This document shows positions 45,440 through 53,711 of a DNA stretch of 63,213 nt, one piece after another. The stretch covers positions 1 through 63,213 of the forward strand of contig NZ_BOQP01000031.1 of the NCBI RefSeq assembly GCF_018332715.1, given 5' to 3'. Every line of letters begins with the position of its first letter. The stretch's first letter is position 1. The stretch comes from Winogradskya consettensis. GTDB taxonomy: Bacteria > Actinomycetota > Actinomycetes > Mycobacteriales > Micromonosporaceae. The notes beneath the pieces are model-generated. The model searched no databases, was not told the DNA's origin, and saw only the letters and a list, made by a program, of their open reading frames with translations. A program made the position numbers and the translations under genes.

Positions 45440-45584
45440 AGCCCGGGGTACCCGGGGACCGAGGGCAGAGCCCGGGGTAGCCGGGGACCGAGGGCAGAGC
45501 CCGGGGTAGCCGGGGACCGAGGCCGGAGCCCGGGGTAGCCGGGGACCGAGAGCGGAGCCCGGGGTAGCCGGGGACCGAGAGCGG
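45440..45584. repeat. 29-bp tandem repeat, five full copies
   Basis: Five head-to-tail 29-bp units start at 45440, 45469, 45498, 45527 and 45556, each beginning AGCCCGGGGTAGCCGGGGAC (first copy TACCC) and ending CGAGGGCAG, CGAGGCCGG or CGAGAGCGG. There are no unique spacers, so it is not a CRISPR array. It lies beyond the 3' end of the MFS gene. Confidence 0.92.
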
Positions 45585-45720
45585 AGCGATGGCGTGGGCC
45601 AGGCTCCCTGCGGACAGGGCGGTTGGTCCACGGCCCTCCTGCACACCCGGCACGTCTACCAGTGCGACCAGCCGCATCGCCTCCGACGGTTTGTGGGGGT
45701 GGGTTGGAGCTTGTGGTGGG

Positions 45721-46992
45721 TTATTGGAGGGCGGGGTGGGAGTTGTCGGGGGTGGGGGTGGGGTTGGGTTGGTCGGGGGTGGGGGTGGGGTTGAGGTGGG
45801 GTTTGGGGTCCAGGGCGAAGCTGATGGCGGCGAGGGCGAGGCCGATGATGCCCAGGGCGACGCCGACCCAGGCGGGGGCGACGTAGCCGAAGCCTCGGGC
45901 GATGACCAGGCCGCCGAGGGCGGCGCCGAGGCTGTTGGCGATGTTCATGGCGGACTGGTTGAGGGCGGCGCCCATGAGCTGGGCTTTGGGGGCGACGGTG
46001 ATGAGGCGGGCCTGCATGGTGGGGCCGAGGAAGAGGCTGGTGGCGCCGATCAGGAAGGCGCCGGTGAAGAGGCCGATCGTGGTGGAGGCGGCGAGGCCGA
46101 AGAAGACGATGGCGGCGATCATTGCGGGGAAGCCGATGAGCATGGCGCGGCGCAGGTCGCGGTCGGCGAACCAGCCGCCGAGGGCGTTGCCGACCGTCAT
46201 GCCCAGGCCGACGGCGACCAGGACCCAGGGGACGGTGCCCGAGGAGAGACCCGTGACGTCCGTGGTGATCGGGGCGATGTAGCTGTCGACGGCGAAGAAG
46301 CCCGCGAAGCCGATGGCTGCCGTTGCCGCGACCAGCCAGACCTGGGGGCGGCGCAGCGCTTCGAACTCGTTGCGTGGGGAGCCGCTTTCGGCTGCCTTCA
46401 CCTCGGGGACGGTCAGGGCGACGGCGAGCAGGGTGAGCGCGAAGACTCCGGCGATGACCAGGTAGGCCACGCGCCAGTCCGTCGCCTGGCCGAGTTTGGT
46501 GATCAGGGGGACGCCGACGACGTTGGCCGCGGTCAGGCCGCTGAGGACCGCCGCGAAGCCGCGGGCCTCGTTGCCCGGGCCCATCAGGGTCGCCGCGAGC
46601 AGGCCTGCCGCGCCGAAGTAGGCGCCGTGCGGCAGTGCCGCGATGAACCGGGCGACGAGGACGAGACCGAACGTGGGGGCCACCGCCGAGCCGATCGTGC
46701 CGACCACGAACAGCACCAGGAGGCCCAGGACCAGCTTCTTGCGGGGCACGCGGGCGGTCAGGGCGGCGATCAGCGGGGCGCCGACGACGACACCCAGCGC
46801 ATATGCCGTGATCATCCAGCCTGCCTTGGCCACCGCGTCGGTGGAGGAGGCAGCGTAGTCGGCGGGGAGCAGACCGCGGGCGATGTCGGGGAGCAGCCCC
46901 ATGGCGACGAACTCGGTCAGCCCGACCGCCACGCCGCCGAAGGCGAGGGCGAGCAGGGCTGTCCAGCGGTGACGGGGGCTGAGAAGTTCCAC
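45721..46992 (-). CDS. MFS transporter (DHA1, arabinose-efflux-like)
   Basis: 423 residues with twelve hydrophobic segments. The first loop motif ITAYALGVVVGAPLIAALTAR-VPRK matches motif A of the DHA1 drug/sugar efflux group, and GLTEFVAMGLLPDIA in helix 1 is typical of AraJ/YdeA-like members. The C-terminal 25 residues are a repeat-derived Pro/Thr/Asn tail (PTPTPDQPNPTPTPD). Divergent from the ROK regulator, which is a likely controller. Substrate unknown; sugar or drug efflux. Confidence 0.9.
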   Translation of the reverse strand: MELLSPRHRWTALLALAFGGVAVGLTEFVAMGLLPDIARGLLPADYAASSTDAVAKAGWMITAYALGVVVGAPLIAALTARVPRKKLVLGLLVLFVVGTIGSAVAPTFGLVLVARFIAALPHGAYFGAAGLLAATLMGPGNEARGFAAVLSGLTAANVVGVPLITKLGQATDWRVAYLVIAGVFALTLLAVALTVPEVKAAESGSPRNEFEALRRPQVWLVAATAAIGFAGFFAVDSYIAPITTDVTGLSSGTVPWVLVAVGLGMTVGNALGGWFADRDLRRAMLIGFPAMIAAIVFFGLAASTTIGLFTGAFLIGATSLFLGPTMQARLITVAPKAQLMGAALNQSAMNIANSLGAALGGLVIARGFGYVAPAWVGVALGIIGLALAAISFALDPKPHLNPTPTPDQPNPTPTPDNSHPALQ

Positions 46993-47005
46993 GGGGACGA
47001 CTTTA

Positions 47006-47018
47006 GCAACGCTGTTGC
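47006..47018. promoter_or_regulatory. Inverted repeat in the MFS-ROK divergent region
   Basis: GCAAC-GCT-GTTGC is a perfect 5-3-5 inverted repeat within the 47-bp gap between the two divergent start codons. Its position would cover both promoters, making it a candidate operator for the ROK protein. Confidence 0.45.
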
Positions 47019-47039
47019 GTTAGGGGGTAGTGTGATCCT

Positions 47040-48134
47040 ATGCACCGCATCGCCGCGGACCTGACCTTCCTCCGGGACTACAACGAGGCCCTGGTCATGG
47101 CCCTTGCCCGCACCTGGCGCACGTTCGAGCGCAACACCGTCTCGGACGCGACCGGGCTGACCCCGCAGGCCGTCTCGAAGGTTCTCGCCCGGCTCGTCGA
47201 GGAGGGCGTGGTCGCGCCCGCGGGGGTGCGCCGGCCCGCGATCGGCAAGCCCGCCGGGGTCTACGAGCTGGTCCCCCACAGTCGCTATGCGATCGGGGCG
47301 CACGTGTCACGGCGTACGGTGCGGATGGTCTTGGTTGATCTTGCGGGGACCGTGCTGTGGTCGGCCGTGATGGCGCTGCCGGCCGATTTCACGCCGGGCG
47401 ATCTGCTCGACGGGATGGCCGGGCTGATCGACAAGGTGCGCGCGGAGCATGAGATCGACGGGCGGCTGACCGGGGTCGGCATCGGGATGATCGGGCCGCT
47501 GGACCATGCGGCCGGCACCGTTCGCGACGCGCACAGGATGCGGCATTGGCACGATATCCCGCTGGGGGCTTTCGCCGAGGATGTGCTCGGTCTGCCGGTC
47601 CACCTCGACAAGGACGTGACTGCGGGGGTGACGGCGGAAGCCTGGCGGCGCGGTGCGGCCTTCCGGGACGCCGCGCTGATCATGGTGGAGTCGGGCGTCG
47701 GGGCCGGGTTGTGGCTGGGCGGCGCGGCGCATCGGGGCTCCCACACGAATGCCGGCGAGTTCGGGCACACGGTCGTCGCGCTGGACGGGCCGCGGTGCGC
47801 GTGCGGGAGGCGGGGGTGCATCGAGGCGGTGCACGACGCGGCTGTCGAGGCCGGTGACGTGGGACGGGCCGCGGAGGTGCTCGGGGTCGGCGTGGTCAAT
47901 CTGTTGCAGACGCTCGATCTGGAGCATGTGGTGCTGGCGGGGGCGGATCTGCTGCGGCACGCGAAGGTCTACCGGGACGCGGTCGAGGAGGCTGTTCGCA
48001 CTCAGGTGCCGCGGGCGGATTGGCTGACGGTGGAGGTGACGCTGTCCAGTTTGGGCGAGGATGTGATCGCGGCGGGGGCGGCTATGCAGGTGCTCGATGC
48101 GCGCTACGGCATTCCGGGGCTCGCGCCGCTCTGA
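47040..48134 (+). CDS. ROK family transcriptional regulator
   Basis: 364 residues. N-terminal helix-turn-helix SDATGLTPQAVSKVLARLVEEG (about residues 35-58), then an actin-like sugar-kinase fold with AIGAHVSRRTVRMVLVDLAG, GVGIGMIGPLD and ESGVGAGLWLGG. The ROK zinc motif CACGRRGCIE is intact (CxCGxxGCxE). Typically a repressor that binds a sugar or sugar phosphate. Divergent from the MFS transporter with only 47 bp between start codons, so they are probably co-regulated. Confidence 0.9.
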   Translation: MHRIAADLTFLRDYNEALVMALARTWRTFERNTVSDATGLTPQAVSKVLARLVEEGVVAPAGVRRPAIGKPAGVYELVPHSRYAIGAHVSRRTVRMVLVDLAGTVLWSAVMALPADFTPGDLLDGMAGLIDKVRAEHEIDGRLTGVGIGMIGPLDHAAGTVRDAHRMRHWHDIPLGAFAEDVLGLPVHLDKDVTAGVTAEAWRRGAAFRDAALIMVESGVGAGLWLGGAAHRGSHTNAGEFGHTVVALDGPRCACGRRGCIEAVHDAAVEAGDVGRAAEVLGVGVVNLLQTLDLEHVVLAGADLLRHAKVYRDAVEEAVRTQVPRADWLTVEVTLSSLGEDVIAAGAAMQVLDARYGIPGLAPL

Positions 48135-48197
48135 GAAAGGGCTCGTGCCGGTCCGGGGAAGGGCTCGCGCCGGTCCGAGAGGGATGTGGAGCGACGG

Positions 48198-48238
48198 CAG
48201 GCCGGCCCCGAGAAGAGGGACCGGCCTGGGGAAGAGCC
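48198..48238. terminator. Stem-loop between convergent ROK and phosphatase genes
   Basis: CAGGCCGGCCCC pairs with GGGACCGGCCTG over 12 positions with one mismatch, loop of about 17 bases, ending next to the stop of the convergent phosphatase gene. A 23-bp direct repeat (GGGCTCGTGCCGGTCC-like) lies just before it at 48138-48180. Confidence 0.6.
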
Positions 48239-48239
48239 G

Positions 48240-48809
48240 TCAGGAAGCGGCGTTCCAGGTGTCGATGGCGGGCTCGCCGTGGTCGAAGCCCAGGGTTGAC
48301 AGTGTGGCGGTGTCGAGGCGGAAGAGGGCGCCGCCGGCCGGGGGGAGGCCGATCCAGCGGGCGCCGGCGACCCGGAGGCTGTGGCCGTGGGCGATCAGGG
48401 CGACGTCGCCCTGGTCGAGGAAGGTGCGGGCGTGGGCCAGGACCTTGTCGAGGCGGGCGGCGACCTGGGACGGGGATTCGCCGCCGGGGGCGCCGTCGGT
48501 CCAGAGTTTCCAGCCGGGGTCGGTCTCGTGGATGGTTGCCGAGGTGATGCCCTCGTAGTCGCCGTAGTTCCACTCGGCGAGGTTCTCGGTGGTCTCGGTG
48601 ACCGTGAGGCCGGCCAGTTCGGCCGTGCGCAGGGCCCGCTTGCGCGGGCTGGAGATCACCGCTGCGAATGTGCGGCCCTGCAACCGCTTGCCGGCCTCGC
48701 GGGCCTGCTGTTCGCCGGTCTCGGTCAGGTCCAGATCGGTGTACGAGGTGTGGCGCCCGTTGGCGCTCCACTCGGTCTGGCCATGCCGGATGAGCACGAT
48801 CTCACCCAT
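48240..48809 (-). CDS. Histidine phosphatase family protein
   Basis: 189 residues. The phosphoglycerate-mutase-like RHG motif is at residues 8-10 in IVLIRHGQTEWS, followed by the conserved Arg in SSPRKRALRTAEL, Glu in NLAEWNYGDYEG and the second His in VALIAHGHSLRVAG. The complete catalytic set suggests an active phosphatase, perhaps acting on sugar phosphates or phosphoproteins; the substrate is unknown. Start ATG is near 48809 after GGGGGACACC. Confidence 0.92.
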   Translation of the reverse strand: MGEIVLIRHGQTEWSANGRHTSYTDLDLTETGEQQAREAGKRLQGRTFAAVISSPRKRALRTAELAGLTVTETTENLAEWNYGDYEGITSATIHETDPGWKLWTDGAPGGESPSQVAARLDKVLAHARTFLDQGDVALIAHGHSLRVAGARWIGLPPAGGALFRLDTATLSTLGFDHGEPAIDTWNAAS

Positions 48810-48892
48810 GGTGTCCCCCTGTCGTCCCGTTATTTCTACCCCGCTCGGAGCACGCGCGAAGCGAGACGAACGTCATGCATGTTGATCTTGCC

Positions 48893-49000
48893 AGGCCGGA
48901 GCCGGGCGACCCAAGCCGGAGCCGGGCGACCCAGGCCGGAGCCGGGCGACCCAGGCCGGAGCCGGGCGACCCAAGCCCGAGCCGGGCGACCCAAGCCCGA
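48893..49000. repeat. 20-bp tandem repeat, five copies plus a partial
   Basis: GCCGGGCGACCCAGGCCGGA and one-to-two-base variants occur head to tail at 48901, 48921, 48941, 48961 and 48981, with a partial copy before. It runs up to 11 bp from the 3' end of the FMN reductase gene. A 20-bp period cannot be maintained by coding selection. Confidence 0.92.
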
Positions 49001-49010
49001 GTGGGCCGGT

Positions 49011-49616
49011 TCAGGCGCCGAGCATGTCCGCGAACGACGTGGTCAGCGCGAACGGGTCGGTGACCACGGCGGGCTCGCGCCGGGAGATCTCCCTGGCCAG
49101 CTCGCTCGCGGCGCGGTCGACGCGGCCGTGGAGAAGATCTTCGGAGCCACCCCAGTCGTCGGTGGCGGCGAAGACGGATGTCGGCATGGTCACAGCCCGC
49201 AGGTACGCGAACATGGGCCGCAGCGCGTGCTCCAAAGCCAGCGAGTGCCGGGCCGTGCCGCCGGTGGCCGCGATCAGCACCGGCTTGTCGACCAGGGCGT
49301 CCTTGTCGAGGACGTCGAAGAACGACTTGAACAGCCCGCTGAAGGATGCGTTGAAGACCGGGGTCACCGCGATGATCCCGTCGGCGGCCTCGACGGCCTC
49401 GATGACGTCCTTGAGCGCCGCCGGCGGGAAGCCGGTGAGCATGTGGTTCATGAGGTCGTGCGCCACGTCGCGGAGCTCGACGACGCGCACGGTCAGGTCG
49501 ACGCCGAGGGAGGCGGCCTGGTCCACCGCCGCCGCGGACAGGCGGTCCGCGAGCAGGCGGGTGGACGACGGCTGGCTCAGCCCCGCCGAGATGACGACGA
49601 GAGAGCGCTGGTTCAT
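49011..49616 (-). CDS. NADPH-dependent FMN reductase (CE1759 type)
   Basis: 201 residues with the flavodoxin-like fold of FMN reductases: LVVISAGLSQPSSTRLLAD holds the phosphate-binding loop, and GIIAVTPVFNASFSGLFKSF the second flavin loop. It should supply reduced FMN to the luciferase-like monooxygenase encoded immediately upstream, with which it overlaps by 4 bp (ATGA). The pairing matches the CE1758/CE1759 flavin duo known from corynebacteria and relatives. Confidence 0.9.
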   Translation of the reverse strand: MNQRSLVVISAGLSQPSSTRLLADRLSAAAVDQAASLGVDLTVRVVELRDVAHDLMNHMLTGFPPAALKDVIEAVEAADGIIAVTPVFNASFSGLFKSFFDVLDKDALVDKPVLIAATGGTARHSLALEHALRPMFAYLRAVTMPTSVFAATDDWGGSEDLLHGRVDRAASELAREISRREPAVVTDPFALTTSFADMLGA

Positions 49617-50707
49617 GCTACCGAGACCTCCGGGGAAGACTTAGCGGCGAGCAGGGATGCGTGGGTGGGAGCGTCCGGCACGTGGGCCGGCTTGAGGTTG
49701 GCGAACTCCTTGCGGAGCACCGGGACGACCTCGGAGCCGAGCAGGTCGAGCTGCTCCAGGACGGTCTTCAGCGGCAGGCCGGCGTGGTCCATGAGGAAGA
49801 GCTGACGCTGGTAGTCGCCGACGTAATCGCGGAAGCCGAGCGTACGGTCGATGACTTCCTGGGGGCTGCCGACCGTGAGGGGCGTCTCCCGGGTGAAGTC
49901 CTCCATGGAAGGGCCGTGGCCGTAGACGGGGGCGTTGTCGAAGTAGGGGCGGAACTGCTTGACCGCGTCCTGGCTGTTCTTGGCCATGAAGACCTGGCCG
50001 CCGAGGCCGACGATGGCGGTGTCCGGGTCGCCGTGGCCGTAGTGCGCCCAGCGCTCGCGGTAGAGGGCGATCATCCGCTGGGTGTGGCTGGCCGGCCAGA
50101 AGATGTGGTTGGCGAAGAAGCCGTCACCGTAGAACGCGGCCTGCTCGGCGATCTCGGGGCTGCGGATCGAGCCGTGCCAGACGAACGGCGGGATCTCGTC
50201 GAGCGGGCGCGGGGTGGAGGTGAAGGACTGCAGCGGTGTGCGGTACTTGCCCTTCCAGTCGACGGTGTGCTCGCGCCAGAGCTTGTGCAGCAGGGCGTAG
50301 TTCTCGATGGCCAGGGGGATCCCGGCGCGGATGTCCTTGCCGAACCAGGGGTAGACCGGCCCGGTGTTGCCGCGGCCCAGGGTCAGGTCGACGCGGCCGT
50401 CCGACAGGTGCTGCAGCATGGCGAAGTCCTCGGCGATCTTGACCGGGTCGTTCGTCGTGATCAGCGTGGTCGCCGTGCTGAGCTGCAGCGTCGAGGTCTG
50501 CGCGGCGATGTAGGCGAGGGTCGTCGTGGGCGAGGAGGAGAAGAACGGCTCGTTGTGATGCTCACCCAGGGCGAAGACGTCGAGGCCCACCTCCTCCGCG
50601 TGCTTGGCGATGGTGACGATGTCCTTGATGCGCTCGGCCTCGGTCGGCGTGTGACCGGTGGTCGGGTCGGTGGTGATGTCGCTGACGCTGAAGATCCCGA
50701 ACTGCAT
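49613..50707 (-). CDS. FMN-dependent luciferase-like monooxygenase (CE1758 type)
   Basis: 364 residues from ATG 50707 with AGGAG upstream; the longer upstream frame is unsupported. Bacterial luciferase-like TIM barrel: MQFGIFSVSDIT, FALGEHHNEPFF, LTLGRGNTGPVYPW and VWHGSIRSPEIAEQAA are typical of the CE1758 group. It likely oxygenates a small organic molecule using reduced FMN from the coupled reductase. Substrate unknown; sulfonate or cyclic compound use is possible. Operon of two. Confidence 0.9.
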   Translation of the reverse strand: MQFGIFSVSDITTDPTTGHTPTEAERIKDIVTIAKHAEEVGLDVFALGEHHNEPFFSSSPTTTLAYIAAQTSTLQLSTATTLITTNDPVKIAEDFAMLQHLSDGRVDLTLGRGNTGPVYPWFGKDIRAGIPLAIENYALLHKLWREHTVDWKGKYRTPLQSFTSTPRPLDEIPPFVWHGSIRSPEIAEQAAFYGDGFFANHIFWPASHTQRMIALYRERWAHYGHGDPDTAIVGLGGQVFMAKNSQDAVKQFRPYFDNAPVYGHGPSMEDFTRETPLTVGSPQEVIDRTLGFRDYVGDYQRQLFLMDHAGLPLKTVLEQLDLLGSEVVPVLRKEFANLKPAHVPDAPTHASLLAAKSSPEVSVA

Positions 50708-50825
50708 GACCCGCTCCTGGCTTTCCCGCCGGGACCTCTCGTCCCGATCTGACCCGCACAACCTCTTTGCTTCGTCAAATATTTCACGAGCAAACACTTT
50801 TTGGGAAGTGCGGCCTCGGTCACAC

Positions 50826-52676
50826 TCAGCCGGTCGCGGCGATCAGGGCACCCAACCCGGAGGCCTGGGTGCGCCAGTCCCGCGCGTTCGGGTACGCCGA
50901 GGACGTCTGCCCGCTCCATCGCTGCCCGATCCGGTTGAGGGAGTCACGATCCGCATTCCAGATGCTGTCCGCCTGGGTACGCGCGTAGGTCCGGTACCCA
51001 GCCTCCCCCGTGGCATCGGCGAGGTCACCCAGATAGCGCATGAACACGCCTTTGAACTGTTTCCCGTTGTCGTCGCAGGTCCGATCGGCGGCGTCGCACG
51101 ACTCGGTCAGGATGCCGCCCCTGGTCAGCACGGGTGACGAGATCGCCGCGTCCGCCAGCCGCCGCGACGCCGCGAGCGCATTCGCGTTCCCCGTCGCGCG
51201 CCACACCTCGAGCGAGGCCCCGATCGCGAGCCCCTGATTGTAGGTATAGACGGTCTGCCCGTTGTTCGCGCAAGCAGTGGTGAGCCCGTCGTTCACCAGC
51301 CCGGCGGCATTGATCAGGCCGCTGGCGGCGAACCAGTTCCACCCGGTCACGGCCCGATTCAGCCACGTCGTGTCGCCCGGCAACCGGTTGTGCAACGACG
51401 CGGCCAGCCGCACGTACAGACCGCTGGTGACGGCATTCTTATAGGTACGTTCGCGGTCCCACCACACGCCACCGCCGCACGTCGAGGTGTCCCAGAAGCC
51501 GTTGACGTAATTGGCGATGATCACTGCCTCGTCGCGGTATTTCGGGTTACCCGTCAGGTCGTAGGCCTTCACCCATGCGAGCCCCCACCACGCCGCATCG
51601 TCGATGGCCCGGCTGATGAAATGCCCCTCGATGGCGTCGCTGCTCTTCACCCCGGCCGGGAAGGCCACCTTGTTCACTTCGAAGGTCCGATCAACTACCC
51701 ACCCATATTCCTGGGTACGCCCGGAGCGCGCCATCCAGTCCATCATCGTCGTCACGGCGACCGCGGAATTCCACCAGCTCGACGGCCACCACGCGGTATC
51801 CGGCTGATACGAGTACATCAACGCGTCAGCGGCCGCGGCGGCACGGTCGGCGGCAGGTCGCGCCCATTGCGTACAACTGCCATTGGATCCGGTGACCGCA
51901 CGACCGCAGGCGCGCACGCTCCCCGCGTACATCAAGGATCTGATGTCTCGGGAAGTGAAGAGTGCGGTGCGCGCCGAGCTCGCGCCGCCCGGGGTGCTCG
52001 TGCGCCCGAGCGACGAGCCCCCGGGCCAGCTCACACCCTCGTCCCACGACCGGTCGAGCCAGATCTCGTCGCCCGCGGCCCCGCCGGAAATGGTTCCCCA
52101 GAGCATTCCGCGCTGGTCGGCGTGCAACGAAATGGTGCGCCCGCTGAGTGCGGCGGAAGGGACCGGCACCGCGTCACCGACGTTCGCGGTCTCGCCGTCA
52201 CAGACCACATCGCACGCCTTGAGGCGCACCCATTCGGTGCACTGGATCCCGCTCGCGTCCCCGCACGCCCGAACCATGCCACGCTTGTGGTGCGACGGAT
52301 CCGCGAGGTTGTACATCAGTGTCCGCGTGCCGGTCCAGGTCGCCGGAATGCTCGCCTTTCCGAGCAGCCCGTCCCAGCTGGAACCCCCGTCCCAGCTCCG
52401 ATCGAGCCACACGGAATCCCCGGCGCCCCCGTTGTCGATACTCCCCCACGCCATTGCGTCGGCATCGGAGAGGTGCAGCGAGATCCGCCGCCCGTTCTGC
52501 GTCTTGTCGGGAACCGGGAACGTGTCCTGGCGAGCGGTCGAGGGATCCCGGGTGTCACACGACACCGAGCAGACGGTCGCGGCGGCGGTCACGGACGCGG
52601 CCGGGGCAGATGAGGACGGGGCGATGGCCGGCACTGCCGTGGCCATCAGGGCGACAACGAGCAGGGTTCGCAGCAT
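50826..52676 (-). CDS. Secreted glycoside hydrolase family 76 protein with N-terminal Asp-box modules
   Basis: 616 residues from ATG 52676. Signal peptide about 1-25 (LLVVALMATAVPAIAPSSS). Two similar N-terminal modules (about 35-135 and 140-240) each contain ISLH, W-G-x-I and DRSWDGGSSW or DRSWDEGVSW, the latter being classic Asp-box motifs (SxDxGxxW), plus paired Cys. The GH76 domain (about 255-610) holds the catalytic Asp pair in SRAIDDAAWWGLAW. GH76 enzymes are endo-alpha-1,6-mannanases, so fungal or mycobacterial-type mannan is the likely target. Shares an upstream motif with the chitinase gene. Confidence 0.9.
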   Translation of the reverse strand: MLRTLLVVALMATAVPAIAPSSSAPAASVTAAATVCSVSCDTRDPSTARQDTFPVPDKTQNGRRISLHLSDADAMAWGSIDNGGAGDSVWLDRSWDGGSSWDGLLGKASIPATWTGTRTLMYNLADPSHHKRGMVRACGDASGIQCTEWVRLKACDVVCDGETANVGDAVPVPSAALSGRTISLHADQRGMLWGTISGGAAGDEIWLDRSWDEGVSWPGGSSLGRTSTPGGASSARTALFTSRDIRSLMYAGSVRACGRAVTGSNGSCTQWARPAADRAAAAADALMYSYQPDTAWWPSSWWNSAVAVTTMMDWMARSGRTQEYGWVVDRTFEVNKVAFPAGVKSSDAIEGHFISRAIDDAAWWGLAWVKAYDLTGNPKYRDEAVIIANYVNGFWDTSTCGGGVWWDRERTYKNAVTSGLYVRLAASLHNRLPGDTTWLNRAVTGWNWFAASGLINAAGLVNDGLTTACANNGQTVYTYNQGLAIGASLEVWRATGNANALAASRRLADAAISSPVLTRGGILTESCDAADRTCDDNGKQFKGVFMRYLGDLADATGEAGYRTYARTQADSIWNADRDSLNRIGQRWSGQTSSAYPNARDWRTQASGLGALIAATG

Positions 52677-52715
52677 CTGTTCATATTGACGCTTATCAAC
52701 GTCTATGAACAGTCT

Positions 52716-52723
52716 TGTTAACA
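52716..52723. promoter_or_regulatory. TGTTAACA element upstream of the GH76 gene
   Basis: TTGTTAACAGA, containing the 8-bp palindrome TGTTAACA, lies 40 bp before the start codon; the same 11 bases occur upstream of the GH18 gene at 55146-55156. Both leaders also carry TTATCAA-type boxes. Candidate shared operator or promoter part for polysaccharide-degrading genes. Confidence 0.4.
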
Positions 52724-52803
52724 GAATCAATGAGCCGCCCGCCCGATTGCGGCCGGGTAGCACCATCGGGTGAAATCAACGTGACTCGGCTCAGGGGGCG
52801 CCC

Positions 52804-53646
52804 GTGAAGGTCCGTTTCAAGATTCTCGTCACCGCGATCGCGGGTGGCCTCACCTATCTGCTCACCAGCGCCGCGGGCCAGGCGGAGATCTGGCAGCTGA
52901 CGATGGCGGTCTTCGTCGCGGGCATCGTGCTCGTGGCTCTGATCCTGGTCGATCTGAATCTGGCCGTCACAGAGCTCTACACCGGACCCGGGAAATCGCG
53001 GCTGCGGGCCGACCACATCGACCGGCTCGTCGCGGCGTCCGCGAGCATCGACTCGAGCGACGTCGTGCTGCGCCGGTTCGCGGATCACGAGCTCAGCCGG
53101 CTCGCGCAGACCCTCGACGGGTTGCGCGAGGGGTGGGCGGTCTACGAGGGCGAGGACCGGGACTGGCTGCTCAACCTGACCGAATGCGCGTACGAGACGA
53201 TCGACGCCACCAGCATGACCTCGTTCGACGCGCCCGGGAACTTCGCCGACGCGGGCCTGTTCTGGGCGACCGACCTCGGGCGGCACTACCTCGCCCGGCA
53301 GCGGCAGGCGATCACCGAGCGCCACGTCGCCATCCGGCGGATCTTCGTCATCGACGACGCCTCCGACGCCGGTGACGATTGGATCGACGACTTGGTGAAA
53401 CCGCACAAGGAGATCGGGGTACGCACCCGGGTGCTGCGCTCGTCGCAGCTGGACTCGCTGACCCGCACGGACCTCTACGACTTCATCGTCTTCGACGGGC
53501 GGCTCAGCTACGAGCTGCGCGCCGCGTCCGCCCCGGACCCCGACGTGCCGCCGCTGATCACCAGCGTCACGCTCGTCGCGGACTGGCGGGTGGAGGATCG
53601 CAAGCGGCGCTTCGAGCAGATGTGGAACGACGCCACCGACCGGTGA
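52804..53646 (+). CDS. Two-TM membrane protein, paralogue of the 59984 gene
   Basis: 280 residues starting at GTG 52804. Two N-terminal helices (about 5-22 and 30-50: ILVTAIAGGLTYLLTS, LTMAVFVAGIVLVALIL), then a cytoplasmic part: a short helical stretch and a domain with YEGEDRDWLLNLTECA, DATSMTSFD, GRHYLARQRQA, IRRIFVID and DFIVFDGRLSYE. The same landmarks, in the same order, occur in the protein at 59984-60937. The alternating strands with R-R-I-F-V-x-D may form a phospholipase-D- or receiver-like fold, but I do not recognise a catalytic motif. Function unknown. Confidence 0.75.
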   Translation: MKVRFKILVTAIAGGLTYLLTSAAGQAEIWQLTMAVFVAGIVLVALILVDLNLAVTELYTGPGKSRLRADHIDRLVAASASIDSSDVVLRRFADHELSRLAQTLDGLREGWAVYEGEDRDWLLNLTECAYETIDATSMTSFDAPGNFADAGLFWATDLGRHYLARQRQAITERHVAIRRIFVIDDASDAGDDWIDDLVKPHKEIGVRTRVLRSSQLDSLTRTDLYDFIVFDGRLSYELRAASAPDPDVPPLITSVTLVADWRVEDRKRRFEQMWNDATDR

Positions 53647-53651
53647 GGGGG

Positions 53652-53693
53652 ACGGCCCGCTGCCGCCCTGGGGACGGGGCGACAGCGGGCCGT
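53652..53693. terminator. Stem-loop between convergent genes
   Basis: ACGGCCCGCTG (53652-53662) and CAGCGGGCCGT (53683-53693) form a perfect 11-bp stem around a 20-base loop, placed between the 3' ends of the two-TM gene and the chitinase gene. Confidence 0.75.
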
Positions 53694-53711
53694 GGCCGGT
53701 GAGAACGCCTT

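Noticed and set aside
45440..45584. CRISPR array (29-bp repeat length is typical)
   Set aside because: The units are contiguous with no unique spacers, and no cas genes are present in the window.
44870..45646. Several short open frames in the repeat-rich spacer
   Set aside because: They consist of repeated Gly/Pro/Arg strings on both strands without a period that fits codons and without homology.
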